A stretch of DNA of 5,992 nucleotides from contig JAMXCY010000071.1 of assembly GCA_024543015.1 (NCBI GenBank), positions 1-5,992 on the forward strand, read 5' to 3'. How positions within the stretch are numbered: the stretch's first letter is position 1; each line of letters begins with the position of its first letter. This document shows, in pieces, positions 1 to 5,992 of this stretch. The position numbers were made by a program, and so were the translations under genes. The notes under the pieces are model-generated. The model saw only the letters and a list, made by a program, of their open reading frames with translations. It did not search any database and was not told where the DNA came from. This DNA comes from Candidatus Omnitrophota bacterium. Its GTDB lineage: Bacteria > Omnitrophota > Gorgyraeia > JAFGHF01.

Positions 1-1
1 T

Positions 2-55
2 GTAACTACCGAGCGCTTAAAGTCTGTGTACAACAAGGCGCATCCGCGAGCTTAA
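2..55 (+). CDS. 3' end of an upstream gene (partial, unidentified)
   Basis: An open frame enters from the left edge and stops at TAA 53-55, giving the tail VTTERLKSVYNKAHPRA. This ends one base before the waaA start, consistent with tight operon packing. A second frame (from base 1, tail CNYRALKVCVQQGASASLN) also stays open and stops at TGA 58-60, which would overlap the waaA TTG in a TTGA arrangement. The third frame is closed at once. Seventeen to nineteen residues are too few to name a family. By context a lipid A or envelope gene is likely, but this is only inference, and the choice of frame is uncertain. Confidence 0.3.
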   Translation, partial: VTTERLKSVYNKAHPRA

Positions 56-56
56 A

Positions 57-1301
57 TTGATTTATAGTCTTTTATATATCATTTTTATCATATGCTATTT
101 ACCTATTTTTTTAATTAGGGGAAAATATCACCGTGGATTTTTGATGCGCCTGGGAATTTTTCCTGAAAGCGCAATTGCTAAGATAAAAGGTAAAAAAGTT
201 ATTTGGTTGCATGCGGTAAGCGTGGGGGAGGCTCAGGCCGTAAGCACTCTGGTTGATCAGCTTAAGGCGAGCTATCCGAATTTTCGCTTAGTTATTTCTA
301 CTGTCACCAAAACCGGTAATAAGATTGCCCGGAAGCTAGCTCGGGCAGAGGATTTAATTATTTATTCTCCGCTGGACATAGGTTTTATTGTCAGAGCTGT
401 AGTTCGTTTAATAAACCCCCAGGCTTTGATTGTTGCCGAAACCGAAATCTGGCCTAATCTGGTTGCTGGTCTAGCCAAAAGAAAGATTCCTGTTATCTTG
501 GTAAACGGAAGGCTTTCGCAGGGTTCATTCAAGGGATACAAGATTATCCGTTGTTTTTTAAAAGGGGTCTTGCAGCGATTTAGCCTTTTTTGTATGCAAA
601 CAAAGGAGGATGCGCAAAAGATTATCTACCTGGGAGCGGATGAAGATAAAGTTAAGGTTACAGGAAATATGAAGTTTGATGTTCAGCTCTCAGCCCTGAG
701 CTATCAACCTTCAGTCTTAGGACTGAATAAAGAAGAAAGGCTTTTTATTGCCGGAAGCACTCACCGTCCAGAGGAAAGGATAATCCTAGAAGTATATAAA
801 CAGTTGATTAAGAACTATCCTGATTTGAGATTGCTGATTGCGCCGCGGCATATAGAGAGAACGCAAGAGATAGAAAAATTAGTTGTTAAATTTGGTTTTA
901 AGCCACAGAGAGTTAGCAAAATTGGTGAAACTACGAACTCAGTTCTAATCCTAGACACCATCGGTCAGCTAAAGAGCTTATATGCAGCTGCGGACATTGT
1001 TTTCATTGGCGGAAGCCTGGTTCGCCATGGCGGACAAAATCCTATCGAACCGGCGATCTTTTGTAAGCCTATACTTTTTGGCCCTTATATGTTTAATTTT
1101 TCCGATGTAGCCGGAGTTTTTCTTAAGCGAAAAGCGGCGATAATGGTAAGGGATGCCCAAGAGCTGGAAAATGTCTCTATGAAACTTTTAAGGGAGCCTC
1201 TACTAAGTGAGCGCATAGGCGCAAGAACAAGAGAAGTCATCCAGGAGAACAGAGGCGCTACTTTAAGAAATATGGAGTTGATCAGGGGATTATTGAAATA
1301 A
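57..1301 (+). CDS. waaA: 3-deoxy-D-manno-octulosonic acid (Kdo) transferase WaaA/KdtA
   Basis: This enzyme transfers Kdo from CMP-Kdo to lipid IVA at the inner face of the cytoplasmic membrane, the first step of LPS inner-core assembly. The 414 residues match the family's usual length. An N-terminal hydrophobic anchor (about residues 2-20) is followed by HAVSVGE (52-58), whose Glu58 matches the proposed catalytic base. AETEIWPNL lies at 127-135, GNMKFD at 203-208, AGSTHRPEE at 232-240 and APRHIER at 262-268. The C-terminal CMP-binding region has GGSLVRHGGQNPIEPA (318-333) and GPYMFNFSD (342-350). The usual His of GGHN is Gln327 here. The start is TTG: the next in-frame ATG (at 144) would remove the membrane anchor that family members carry. 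No good ribosome binding site precedes the TTG, so translation may be coupled to the upstream gene. Whether it adds one or several Kdo residues cannot be told from sequence. Family assignment is secure. Confidence 0.96.
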   Translation: MIYSLLYIIFIICYLPIFLIRGKYHRGFLMRLGIFPESAIAKIKGKKVIWLHAVSVGEAQAVSTLVDQLKASYPNFRLVISTVTKTGNKIARKLARAEDLIIYSPLDIGFIVRAVVRLINPQALIVAETEIWPNLVAGLAKRKIPVILVNGRLSQGSFKGYKIIRCFLKGVLQRFSLFCMQTKEDAQKIIYLGADEDKVKVTGNMKFDVQLSALSYQPSVLGLNKEERLFIAGSTHRPEERIILEVYKQLIKNYPDLRLLIAPRHIERTQEIEKLVVKFGFKPQRVSKIGETTNSVLILDTIGQLKSLYAAADIVFIGGSLVRHGGQNPIEPAIFCKPILFGPYMFNFSDVAGVFLKRKAAIMVRDAQELENVSMKLLREPLLSERIGARTREVIQENRGATLRNMELIRGLLK

Positions 1302-1306
1302 GGGGG
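1302..1306 (+). promoter_or_regulatory. Ribosome binding site of the CBS-domain gene
   Basis: A GGGGG run (within AAGGGGGT) starts on the base after the waaA stop codon and lies 6 nt before the ATG at 1313. It is the clearest Shine-Dalgarno-like purine run at a gene start in the window and supports that start. Confidence 0.6.
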
Positions 1307-1312
1307 TAATCA

Positions 1313-1792
1313 ATGAAGGTTAAAGATTGTCTGACTGAAAAGGTAGTTACGGTGAAGAGGTCGACTACTTTAAGCCAATTAATTAAGACCTTTCAAAAAT
1401 ATAACTTCCACACTCTTCCGGTAGTTGAGGAAGATAACCGTTTGGTGGGAGTAGTGAATTTTGAGGATATCTTAAAAGTGTTTCAACCTTACAGTGAAGA
1501 TTTATCTAAAATGCTGGAGGCTGTTCCTTTTCTGGAGATGGAATCTAAGGAAGAGGATTTTATCGGGGCGGATATCTCCAGCGAAATGGGGGTTCTGGTA
1601 GTTGTGGACGATATTATGAATACGCATTTCGCAACCATTGATTCGGAAACAGATATCAACCAGGCCCGAGCGCAGATGAAATTACATAGCGTAGATCAAC
1701 TTTCTGTTGTCAAAGAAGAGAAGCTAATTGGGATGATTAGCCTGTTCGATATTATCCTTGCCGTATTTCGAGAAAGAGGGATCATCCAATGA
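1313..1792 (+). CDS. Small protein with two CBS domains, probable regulator of the adjacent antiporter
   Basis: The 159-residue soluble protein consists of a tandem CBS (Bateman) pair and little else. CBS1 spans about residues 1-58, with the VKDCLTEKVVTVK opening and FHTLPVVEEDNRLVGVVNFEDIL (32-54). CBS2 spans about 97-155, with DDIMNTHFATI opening and VDQLSVVKEEKLIGMISLFDII (127-148). A linker of about 38 residues (60-96), partly acidic, joins them. CBS pairs generally bind adenine nucleotides or SAM and control a linked enzyme or channel; the ligand here cannot be read from sequence. The gene starts 11 nt after waaA, and its stop overlaps the antiporter start (ATGA at 1789-1792). This suggests that the two products act together, as CBS domains fused to transporters do in other families. 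That partnership is inferred from context only. Confidence 0.85.
   Translation: MKVKDCLTEKVVTVKRSTTLSQLIKTFQKYNFHTLPVVEEDNRLVGVVNFEDILKVFQPYSEDLSKMLEAVPFLEMESKEEDFIGADISSEMGVLVVVDDIMNTHFATIDSETDINQARAQMKLHSVDQLSVVKEEKLIGMISLFDIILAVFRERGIIQ
1775..1780 (+). promoter_or_regulatory. Ribosome binding site of the antiporter gene
   Basis: AGAGGG lies inside the 3' end of the CBS gene, 8 nt upstream of the ATG at 1789. It supports this start and independent ribosome loading in addition to coupling through the ATGA overlap. Confidence 0.55.
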
Positions 1793-2955
1793 CCATTTTA
1801 AGTTTGGGTTTTATCCTTTTAGGCGGTCTCTTAGCCGGCAAACTCATCCGGCAGCTGAAGATTCCTATGGTTACGGCTTACCTTATTCTCGGTATTATTA
1901 TTGGCCCTGCGGCCTTAAACTTGGTTACAGCAGGAATTTTGAATTCTTCCGGACTTATTTCTAATATAGTTTTGGGCCTAATTGCTTTCAGCATCGGGCA
2001 AAACTTTGCCTTAGAGAGATTCCGCAAGATCGGCAGGCCCGTTATCTGGATGTCTATTTTTGCCGCAGCTCTGCCTTGGTTTTTAGTTACTGTGGTCCTG
2101 GTAACTTTAATGAAACAGCCGCTTCATATAGCTTTACTTTTTGGAGCCATCTCTTCGGCTACCGCCCCGGCGGCTACAATGATGGTAGTCCGGGAATATA
2201 AAGCCAAGGGTTCTTTTACCGACACGCTGCTGGGGATAGTAGCGATAGATGATGCCTGGTGTTTAATTATCTTTGCTCTTTCTTTTGCTGTTGCGCGTGC
2301 CTTAGCCGTCCATATGACCGCAAGCCTATTTATCTTTAAAGTCCTGTTCTATTCTTTCTTAGAAATTATTGGCGCTTGTATTCTGGGAGGAGCTTTAGCT
2401 TTGGCCTTGTCCTTTCTATCCCGTTTTATCAGCTCACCGGCTGACTTGTTGATTTATGTTTTGGGATTTATCTTTCTAAATACGGGCCTGGCGCTTTATT
2501 TTAACTTCTCTGTACTTCTGGCTAATATGTTTATGGGGGCTATCCTGGTTAATGCGCACAAATTGAGCTTTAAATTCTTTGAGGCTTTAAAAAGCATAGA
2601 TTCTCCTTTATACCTTTTATTCTTTGTCTTGGCCGGCGCCAACCTGGAAATAGGCTTGCTTAAGACCCTGGGATTGTTAGGCCTTGCTTATATTATTCTT
2701 CGCTCTTTAGGAAAAATAGGCGGGGCATATTTAGGCGGGTTGATCGCCCAAGTTCCCGCAAGGATGAGAAATTATATGGGCTGGGCATTATTGCCGCAAG
2801 CCGGTGTGGCTTTGGGTGTAGCCTTAGTTGTCAAGACAGAATTTCCTCAAATAGGCAGTATGATTTTTACTACCATAGTAGCAACCACGGTGATTTACGA
2901 GATTATCGGCCCGATTTGCACCAGGATCAGCCTCAAGAAAGCCGGCGAAATTTGA
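1789..2955 (+). CDS. CPA2/Kef-type cation:proton antiporter, membrane domain only
   Basis: This is an integral membrane protein of the sodium/hydrogen exchanger superfamily (Pfam PF00999 type), exchanging Na+ or K+ for protons. It has 388 residues with roughly 12-13 hydrophobic segments. Segment 1 is about 3-20, and the KIPMVTAYLILGIIIGP motif (24-40) is the classic second-helix signature of Kef/CPA2 transporters. SSATAPAAT (122-130) matches the unwound helix of the ion site. AIDDAW (152-157) carries the Asp154-Asp155 pair typical of electrogenic exchangers. RSLGKIGG (305-312) matches the conserved basic stretch of a late core helix. There is no cytoplasmic RCK/TrkA-N domain, which full-length KefB/KefC carry. 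Regulation may instead come from the overlapping upstream CBS gene. The ion specificity and direction are unknown. It is 22 nt upstream of the preferred lpxK start (1 nt upstream of the alternative TTG) and in the same operon. Confidence 0.93.
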   Translation: MTILSLGFILLGGLLAGKLIRQLKIPMVTAYLILGIIIGPAALNLVTAGILNSSGLISNIVLGLIAFSIGQNFALERFRKIGRPVIWMSIFAAALPWFLVTVVLVTLMKQPLHIALLFGAISSATAPAATMMVVREYKAKGSFTDTLLGIVAIDDAWCLIIFALSFAVARALAVHMTASLFIFKVLFYSFLEIIGACILGGALALALSFLSRFISSPADLLIYVLGFIFLNTGLALYFNFSVLLANMFMGAILVNAHKLSFKFFEALKSIDSPLYLLFFVLAGANLEIGLLKTLGLLGLAYIILRSLGKIGGAYLGGLIAQVPARMRNYMGWALLPQAGVALGVALVVKTEFPQIGSMIFTTIVATTVIYEIIGPICTRISLKKAGEI

Positions 2956-2973
2956 TTTGTTTAATCTTGAAAG

Positions 2974-2987
2974 TTTAATGTTTAATG
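2974..2987 (+). repeat. Two tandem TTTAATG heptamers at the lpxK start
   Basis: TTTAATG occurs twice in direct succession (2974-2980 and 2981-2987), with a related GTTTAATC just upstream (2960-2967). The first copy contains the candidate ATG start of lpxK at 2978. It is a short repeat and may be chance, but the period of 7 equals that of the AGATACA repeat at 4562-4589. Confidence 0.5.
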
Positions 2988-5134
2988 TTGGTGTAACAGA
3001 AAAAGTCAAAGCATACTATATCGATTTAGTAAAGGGTAAAAGGAAGGGAGCGGTTGAGGCGCTTTTTTCCTTTTTTCTGCTTTTGATTTCATTTATCTAC
3101 GGATTTTTTATTAAACTGATTTTACTTTCTTATCAAATTAAGCTTTTTAAATCCTATAAGCCGGATTGTCGAGTCGTTAGTGTAGGCAATATCACTTGGG
3201 GTGGCACGGGAAAAACTCCCTTAGTAGAAACGCTGGTGAAGTTCTTCAAGCAGGAGGGGAGAAACCCGGTAGTTTTAATCCGCGGATACGGTAAAGACGA
3301 AGCCCTGATGCTTAAAGATAAATTGAAAAACATTCCCGTGTTGGCGGGCAGCAATAGGATAAAAAATGTTAAGGTTGCCCAGAAGGCCTATGCCGCAGAT
3401 GTAATTATTTTAGATGACGGCTTTCAGCACTGGCGCCTGGGACGTGATTTAGATATTGTTTTGATTGACTCAAACCTTCCCTTTGGCAACGGAAGGCTGA
3501 TTCCACGCGGAATTTTAAGGGAGCCACTTTCTTCTTTATCCCGCGCGGATATATTTGTTTTAACCAAGGCCAATCTTGCCGGCGAAGAGATAGAGTCGAT
3601 CAAGAGAGAATTGCGCAAATACAATTCCCTGGCCCCGATTTATGAAGCAATCCATGCGCCGTGTTTTTTGCGCAGCTTGATATCCGATAAGAAGTTCGAG
3701 CTTTCCATAATCAAAGATCGGCGTATTGCATTGGTCTCAGGGATTGCTGATTCTAAGTCTTTTGCCCAGATCATAAGTTCATTAGGTAGTGAAATCTGCC
3801 TGAACTTCAATTTTTCCGACCATTATCAATACAGAAGAGAAGATTTAGCACGCATAGAAAAGGCTTCTCTGGCAGAGCAAATCAAAACCATAGTTACAAC
3901 CGAAAAAGATGCAGCGAAATTGAGACCGCTGTTAAACGCACAAAGATTAAAAGTGGAAGTATTGGTGCTCGGGATTGAGGTTAGGATAGTTAAGGATGAG
4001 GCAAAGTTTTTCAATTTTCTCAAAAATAGCCGCGATCCCGAGAAGCCTTACTCGGTTTTAATCTTAAGCGACGGCAAGGCCGGGCACCTCAATCAGTCTA
4101 AAGCAATAGCGGGGATAATTCAAAGAAGAAAAAGAGATCAAGGTTTTGGTGAGAATTCCCTTAAGATAAAGATAGTAGAGGTCAAGTTTAAAAATCGCAT
4201 TTTGCAAAGCCTGCTTTCCTGTTGCGCTATTTTTAGTGGGCCAAATTGCCGCAGCTGCCTCAGCTGCCTTCGTTTTTGTTTGGAGAAGAGCTCATTTTCC
4301 GAATTAATACAATCGCCTGCCGATGTAATCATTTCAGCCGGCTCGTCTTTATCAGCGGTCAATCTCTTTCTCTCTTATAGAAATAAGGCGCGTGCGATAA
4401 TCCTGATGAAGCCTTCCCTTTTAAATGTGAACAGGTTCGATCTGGTGATAGTTCCCGAGCACGACGGCATCGCAACAGGAGAAAATATTGTCACAACTAC
4501 GATGGCCCCCAATCTTATTAACCAAAAGTATCTAGAGGACCAGGCCAATATTTTAAAAACGAGATACAAGATACAAGATACTAGATACAGTAGTAAAGGT
4601 CCCACTATTGGTGTGCTCATTGGAGGAGATGCAGCTAAATATAGATTGAGCGCAGAACTTATCAATAGGGTTGTTTCCCAGCTAAAAGAAGTAAGTCAGG
4701 ATTTAAATTGCCAGCTCTTAGTGACCACATCTCGGCGTACCCCTAAAGAGGTGGAGGAGTTACTTAAGCAAAGGTTGGCCAACTTCCCCGGCTGCAAGTT
4801 ATTAGTGATTGCTAACGAAACTAATATTCCGGAAACTGTAGGCGGGATATTGGGTTTAAGCGATGTAATTGTTGTTTCGGGTGAAAGTATTTCCATGGTT
4901 TCGGAAGCAATCAGCGCTAGGAAATACGTCCTGGCCTTTATTCCGGAAAAAAAGCCGGGCAGAGTAACTAAACAGGAACGGTTTTTGGAAAAATTAGAAA
5001 CGGAAGAATTACTCAAAGTAATTCGGCCGGAGAATCTGGCTGCGCAAATAAAGGAACTCTGGAAAGAGAAGCCTTCAATACGCCAACTCCAAGATAATAA
5101 ATTAATTTATCAGGCTATAAGCACAATAGTATGA
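2978..5134 (+). CDS. lpxK: Fusion: LpxK tetraacyldisaccharide 4'-kinase + ELM1-like (DUF1022/COG3660) domain
   Basis: The N-terminal half is LpxK, which phosphorylates the 4' position of the lipid A disaccharide with ATP at the inner membrane. Numbering is from ATG 2978: a hydrophobic anchor at about 30-49; P-loop GGTGKT at 75-80 (Lys79); RGYGK at 102-106 directly followed by Asp107-Glu108; DDGFQH at 146-151; RGILREP at 177-183; FSDHY with His282; TTEKDA at 307-312. These match the catalytic residues known from Aquifex LpxK (P-loop, Asp-Glu, DDGFQH, His). About 17 residues usual before the Asp-Glu pair are missing. After a junction at about 348-359 an ELM1-like domain begins: SDGKAGHLNQS (364-374), DVIISAGSS (449-457), LMKP (476-479), VIVPEHDG (490-497), VLIGGDAAKY (546-555), SGESISMVSEA (634-644). 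Its bacterial role is unknown; the fold resembles GT-B glycosyltransferases. No stop or restart interrupts the 718 residues. TTG 2957 is an alternative start (725 residues). Neither start has a strong ribosome site. Confidence 0.9.
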   Translation: MFNVGVTEKVKAYYIDLVKGKRKGAVEALFSFFLLLISFIYGFFIKLILLSYQIKLFKSYKPDCRVVSVGNITWGGTGKTPLVETLVKFFKQEGRNPVVLIRGYGKDEALMLKDKLKNIPVLAGSNRIKNVKVAQKAYAADVIILDDGFQHWRLGRDLDIVLIDSNLPFGNGRLIPRGILREPLSSLSRADIFVLTKANLAGEEIESIKRELRKYNSLAPIYEAIHAPCFLRSLISDKKFELSIIKDRRIALVSGIADSKSFAQIISSLGSEICLNFNFSDHYQYRREDLARIEKASLAEQIKTIVTTEKDAAKLRPLLNAQRLKVEVLVLGIEVRIVKDEAKFFNFLKNSRDPEKPYSVLILSDGKAGHLNQSKAIAGIIQRRKRDQGFGENSLKIKIVEVKFKNRILQSLLSCCAIFSGPNCRSCLSCLRFCLEKSSFSELIQSPADVIISAGSSLSAVNLFLSYRNKARAIILMKPSLLNVNRFDLVIVPEHDGIATGENIVTTTMAPNLINQKYLEDQANILKTRYKIQDTRYSSKGPTIGVLIGGDAAKYRLSAELINRVVSQLKEVSQDLNCQLLVTTSRRTPKEVEELLKQRLANFPGCKLLVIANETNIPETVGGILGLSDVIVVSGESISMVSEAISARKYVLAFIPEKKPGRVTKQERFLEKLETEELLKVIRPENLAAQIKELWKEKPSIRQLQDNKLIYQAISTIV
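4252..4269 (+). repeat. Tandem 9-bp duplication CAGCTGCCT x2 encoding a Cys-rich stretch
   Basis: CAGCTGCCT occurs at 4252-4260 and again at 4261-4269, inside the ELM1-like half of the lpxK fusion. Because 9 is a multiple of 3, the unit duplicates a Ser-Cys-Leu triplet in frame and so creates regularly spaced cysteines (CRSCLSCLRFC, residues 424-434 from ATG 2978). Likely a local slippage duplication. Confidence 0.7.
4562..4589 (+). repeat. Four tandem AGATACA heptamers inside coding sequence
   Basis: Four consecutive 7-nt units run AGATACA, AGATACA, AGATACT, AGATACA (4562-4568, 4569-4575, 4576-4582, 4583-4589). They are read as RYKIQDTRY (residues 529-537 from ATG 2978) in the expected linker between the two Rossmann-like halves of the ELM1 domain. 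The period is not a multiple of 3, yet the reading frame is intact on both sides, since the recognisable GGDAAKY motif follows. I recall RYKIQDTRY-like strings, and the opposite-strand SCILYLV, recurring in uncultured bacterial genomes; this is memory and unverified here. Confidence 0.8.
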
Positions 5135-5992
5135 AAATATTACAAATTTTACCTGAATTAAATATTGGCGGCGTGGAACGGGGGACCGTGGACTTAGCCC
5201 GCGAACTTATCCACCGGGGTCACCAGGCCATAGTTATATCTAACGGCGGCAGCTTAGTCAAAGAGTTAGAGGCCTTAGACGTAAAACATATCCAGCTGTC
5301 CGTGCATAAGAAATCTTTGTTTTCTATCCTGGTTAATATTCCCAGAGTAGCTAAAGTTTTAGAACAGGAGCAGGTTGATCTAGTTCATGCCCGCTCCCGG
5401 GTGCCGGCACTGATTGCCTTTTTTGCTTGCCGGCGTACAGGAGTTACTTTTGTGACTACATGTCATGGTTATTATAGTCAGAATTTTTTCAGCCGCATCA
5501 TGGGTTGGGGCAAACTGATTATTGTTGCCAGCCGTGTTATTGCACAACATATGATTGAAGATTTTGGCGTGCCCCGGGAACGCATTAGACTCATTCCCCG
5601 CGGTGTAGATTTAGAGGAGTTTAAATTTAACCAGAAGCCAGAGGTCAGAAGAGAGAAGACAAATATCTTTACCATCGGAGTTATTGGTCGGCTTACACCG
5701 ATTAAAGGACATAAGTACTTTCTGCAGGCTTTAGCCAGGGTTAATCGTGTCTTACCTAATGTGCGGGCTTTGATCGTGGGAGACATCTCGCCAGGAAAAG
5801 AAAAATATAAAGAAGAGTTGCAAATGTTAACCAGGCGCCTGAGCCTGGATAGGTATGTCGAATTTATCGGCCGCACGAACAATATTCCACAGATTCTTTC
5901 CCGGCTTGACGCCTTAGTTTTGCCCACAGTAACTCAAGAGGCCTTTGGCCGGGTGCTGATTGAAGCAGGGGCAAGCGGTGTGCCGGTAATAG
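5131..5992 (+). CDS. GT4-family glycosyltransferase (3' end beyond window)
   Basis: The visible 287 codons give a retaining GT-B glycosyltransferase that transfers a sugar from a nucleotide sugar, most likely to an LPS core or surface glycan given its neighbours. The N-terminal Rossmann half opens MKILQILPELNIGGVERG, with the glycine-rich GGVERG loop at 13-18 and DLARELIHRGH at 21-31. VDLVHARS (82-89) and TCHGYY (110-115) follow the family pattern. The second half starts with GVIGRLTPIKGH (183-194), whose Arg187 and Lys192 match the donor phosphate contacts. VEFIGRTNNIP is at 243-253. The EX7E motif is Glu270 and Glu278 in TQEAFGRVLIEAGASGVPVI. It runs off the window soon after this motif, so roughly the last quarter is missing. 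The ATG overlaps the lpxK-fusion stop (ATGA 5131-5134), and no clear ribosome site precedes it, suggesting translational coupling. Donor and acceptor are not readable from sequence. Confidence 0.92.
   Translation, partial: MKILQILPELNIGGVERGTVDLARELIHRGHQAIVISNGGSLVKELEALDVKHIQLSVHKKSLFSILVNIPRVAKVLEQEQVDLVHARSRVPALIAFFACRRTGVTFVTTCHGYYSQNFFSRIMGWGKLIIVASRVIAQHMIEDFGVPRERIRLIPRGVDLEEFKFNQKPEVRREKTNIFTIGVIGRLTPIKGHKYFLQALARVNRVLPNVRALIVGDISPGKEKYKEELQMLTRRLSLDRYVEFIGRTNNIPQILSRLDALVLPTVTQEAFGRVLIEAGASGVPVI

Noticed and set aside
1..56. Promoter upstream of waaA
   Set aside because: The stretch looks like the coding tail of another gene and shows no convincing -35/-10 pair, so waaA is more likely internal to an operon.
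1758..1964. 68-codon plus-strand open frame across the CBS-antiporter junction
   Set aside because: It is out of frame with both flanking genes, which have convincing motifs through this stretch. Its composition (many Tyr, Arg, Ser) is typical of a shadow frame.
4020..4060. Possibility that lpxK and the ELM1-like gene are two separate genes
   Set aside because: There is no stop codon, no ATG/GTG/TTG near the domain boundary and no ribosome site, so the sequence as given encodes one chain.
4375..4665. 96-codon minus-strand open frame containing the hydrophobic LYLVSCILYLV
   Set aside because: The hydrophobic stretch is just the reverse complement of the AGATACA repeat. The plus strand encodes the ELM1-like motifs here.
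4696..5016. 106-codon minus-strand open frame
   Set aside because: It is antisense to the conserved C-terminal ELM1-like region, with no start signal or domain of its own.
5478..5927. 149-codon open frame on the minus strand
   Set aside because: It lies entirely opposite the GT4 gene, whose motifs (GRL..KG, EX7E) are clear. The minus-strand translation shows no recognisable domain, so it is a shadow.

Overview
The window is a compact, single-strand (+) gene cluster from a Gram-negative (diderm) bacterium that makes lipopolysaccharide. Two hallmark lipid A/Kdo enzymes are recognisable by motif: WaaA (Kdo transferase) and LpxK (lipid A 4'-kinase). The lineage cannot be fixed from sequence alone. 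The gene order, the fusion described below and a short AGATACA heptamer repeat embedded in coding sequence resemble what I remember from uncultured Omnitrophota (OP3)-type genomes. That is a low-confidence inference from memory.

Layout: (1) positions 1-55 hold the 3' tail of an upstream gene, too short to identify. (2) 57-1301 is waaA. (3) 1313-1792 is a small protein with two CBS domains. (4) 1789-2955 is a CPA2/Kef-type cation:proton antiporter membrane domain, overlapping the CBS gene by 4 nt. (5) 2978-5134 (or from TTG 2957) is a 718-residue two-domain protein: a complete LpxK kinase followed by an ELM1-like (DUF1022/COG3660) GT-B-type domain. (6) 5131-5992 is a GT4-family glycosyltransferase, overlapping the previous gene by 4 nt and cut off by the window end. 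No gap exceeds about 22 nt, and I see no promoter, terminator, RNA gene, insertion sequence or CRISPR array, so the whole window reads as the interior of one operon.

How it fits together: LpxK phosphorylates the lipid A disaccharide to lipid IVA, WaaA adds Kdo to it, and the GT4 enzyme (perhaps with the ELM1-like domain) probably extends the core sugar. The CBS protein and antiporter form a translationally coupled pair inside this envelope operon. The simplest reading is an ion/proton transporter with a detached nucleotide-sensing regulatory subunit, co-expressed with envelope synthesis.

The most noteworthy points are the LpxK-ELM1 fusion, the loss of the usual LpxK segment just before its catalytic Asp-Glu pair, a ferredoxin-like CxxCxxCxxxC cluster in the ELM1 half, and a period-7 repeat lodged in the interdomain loop of that half.
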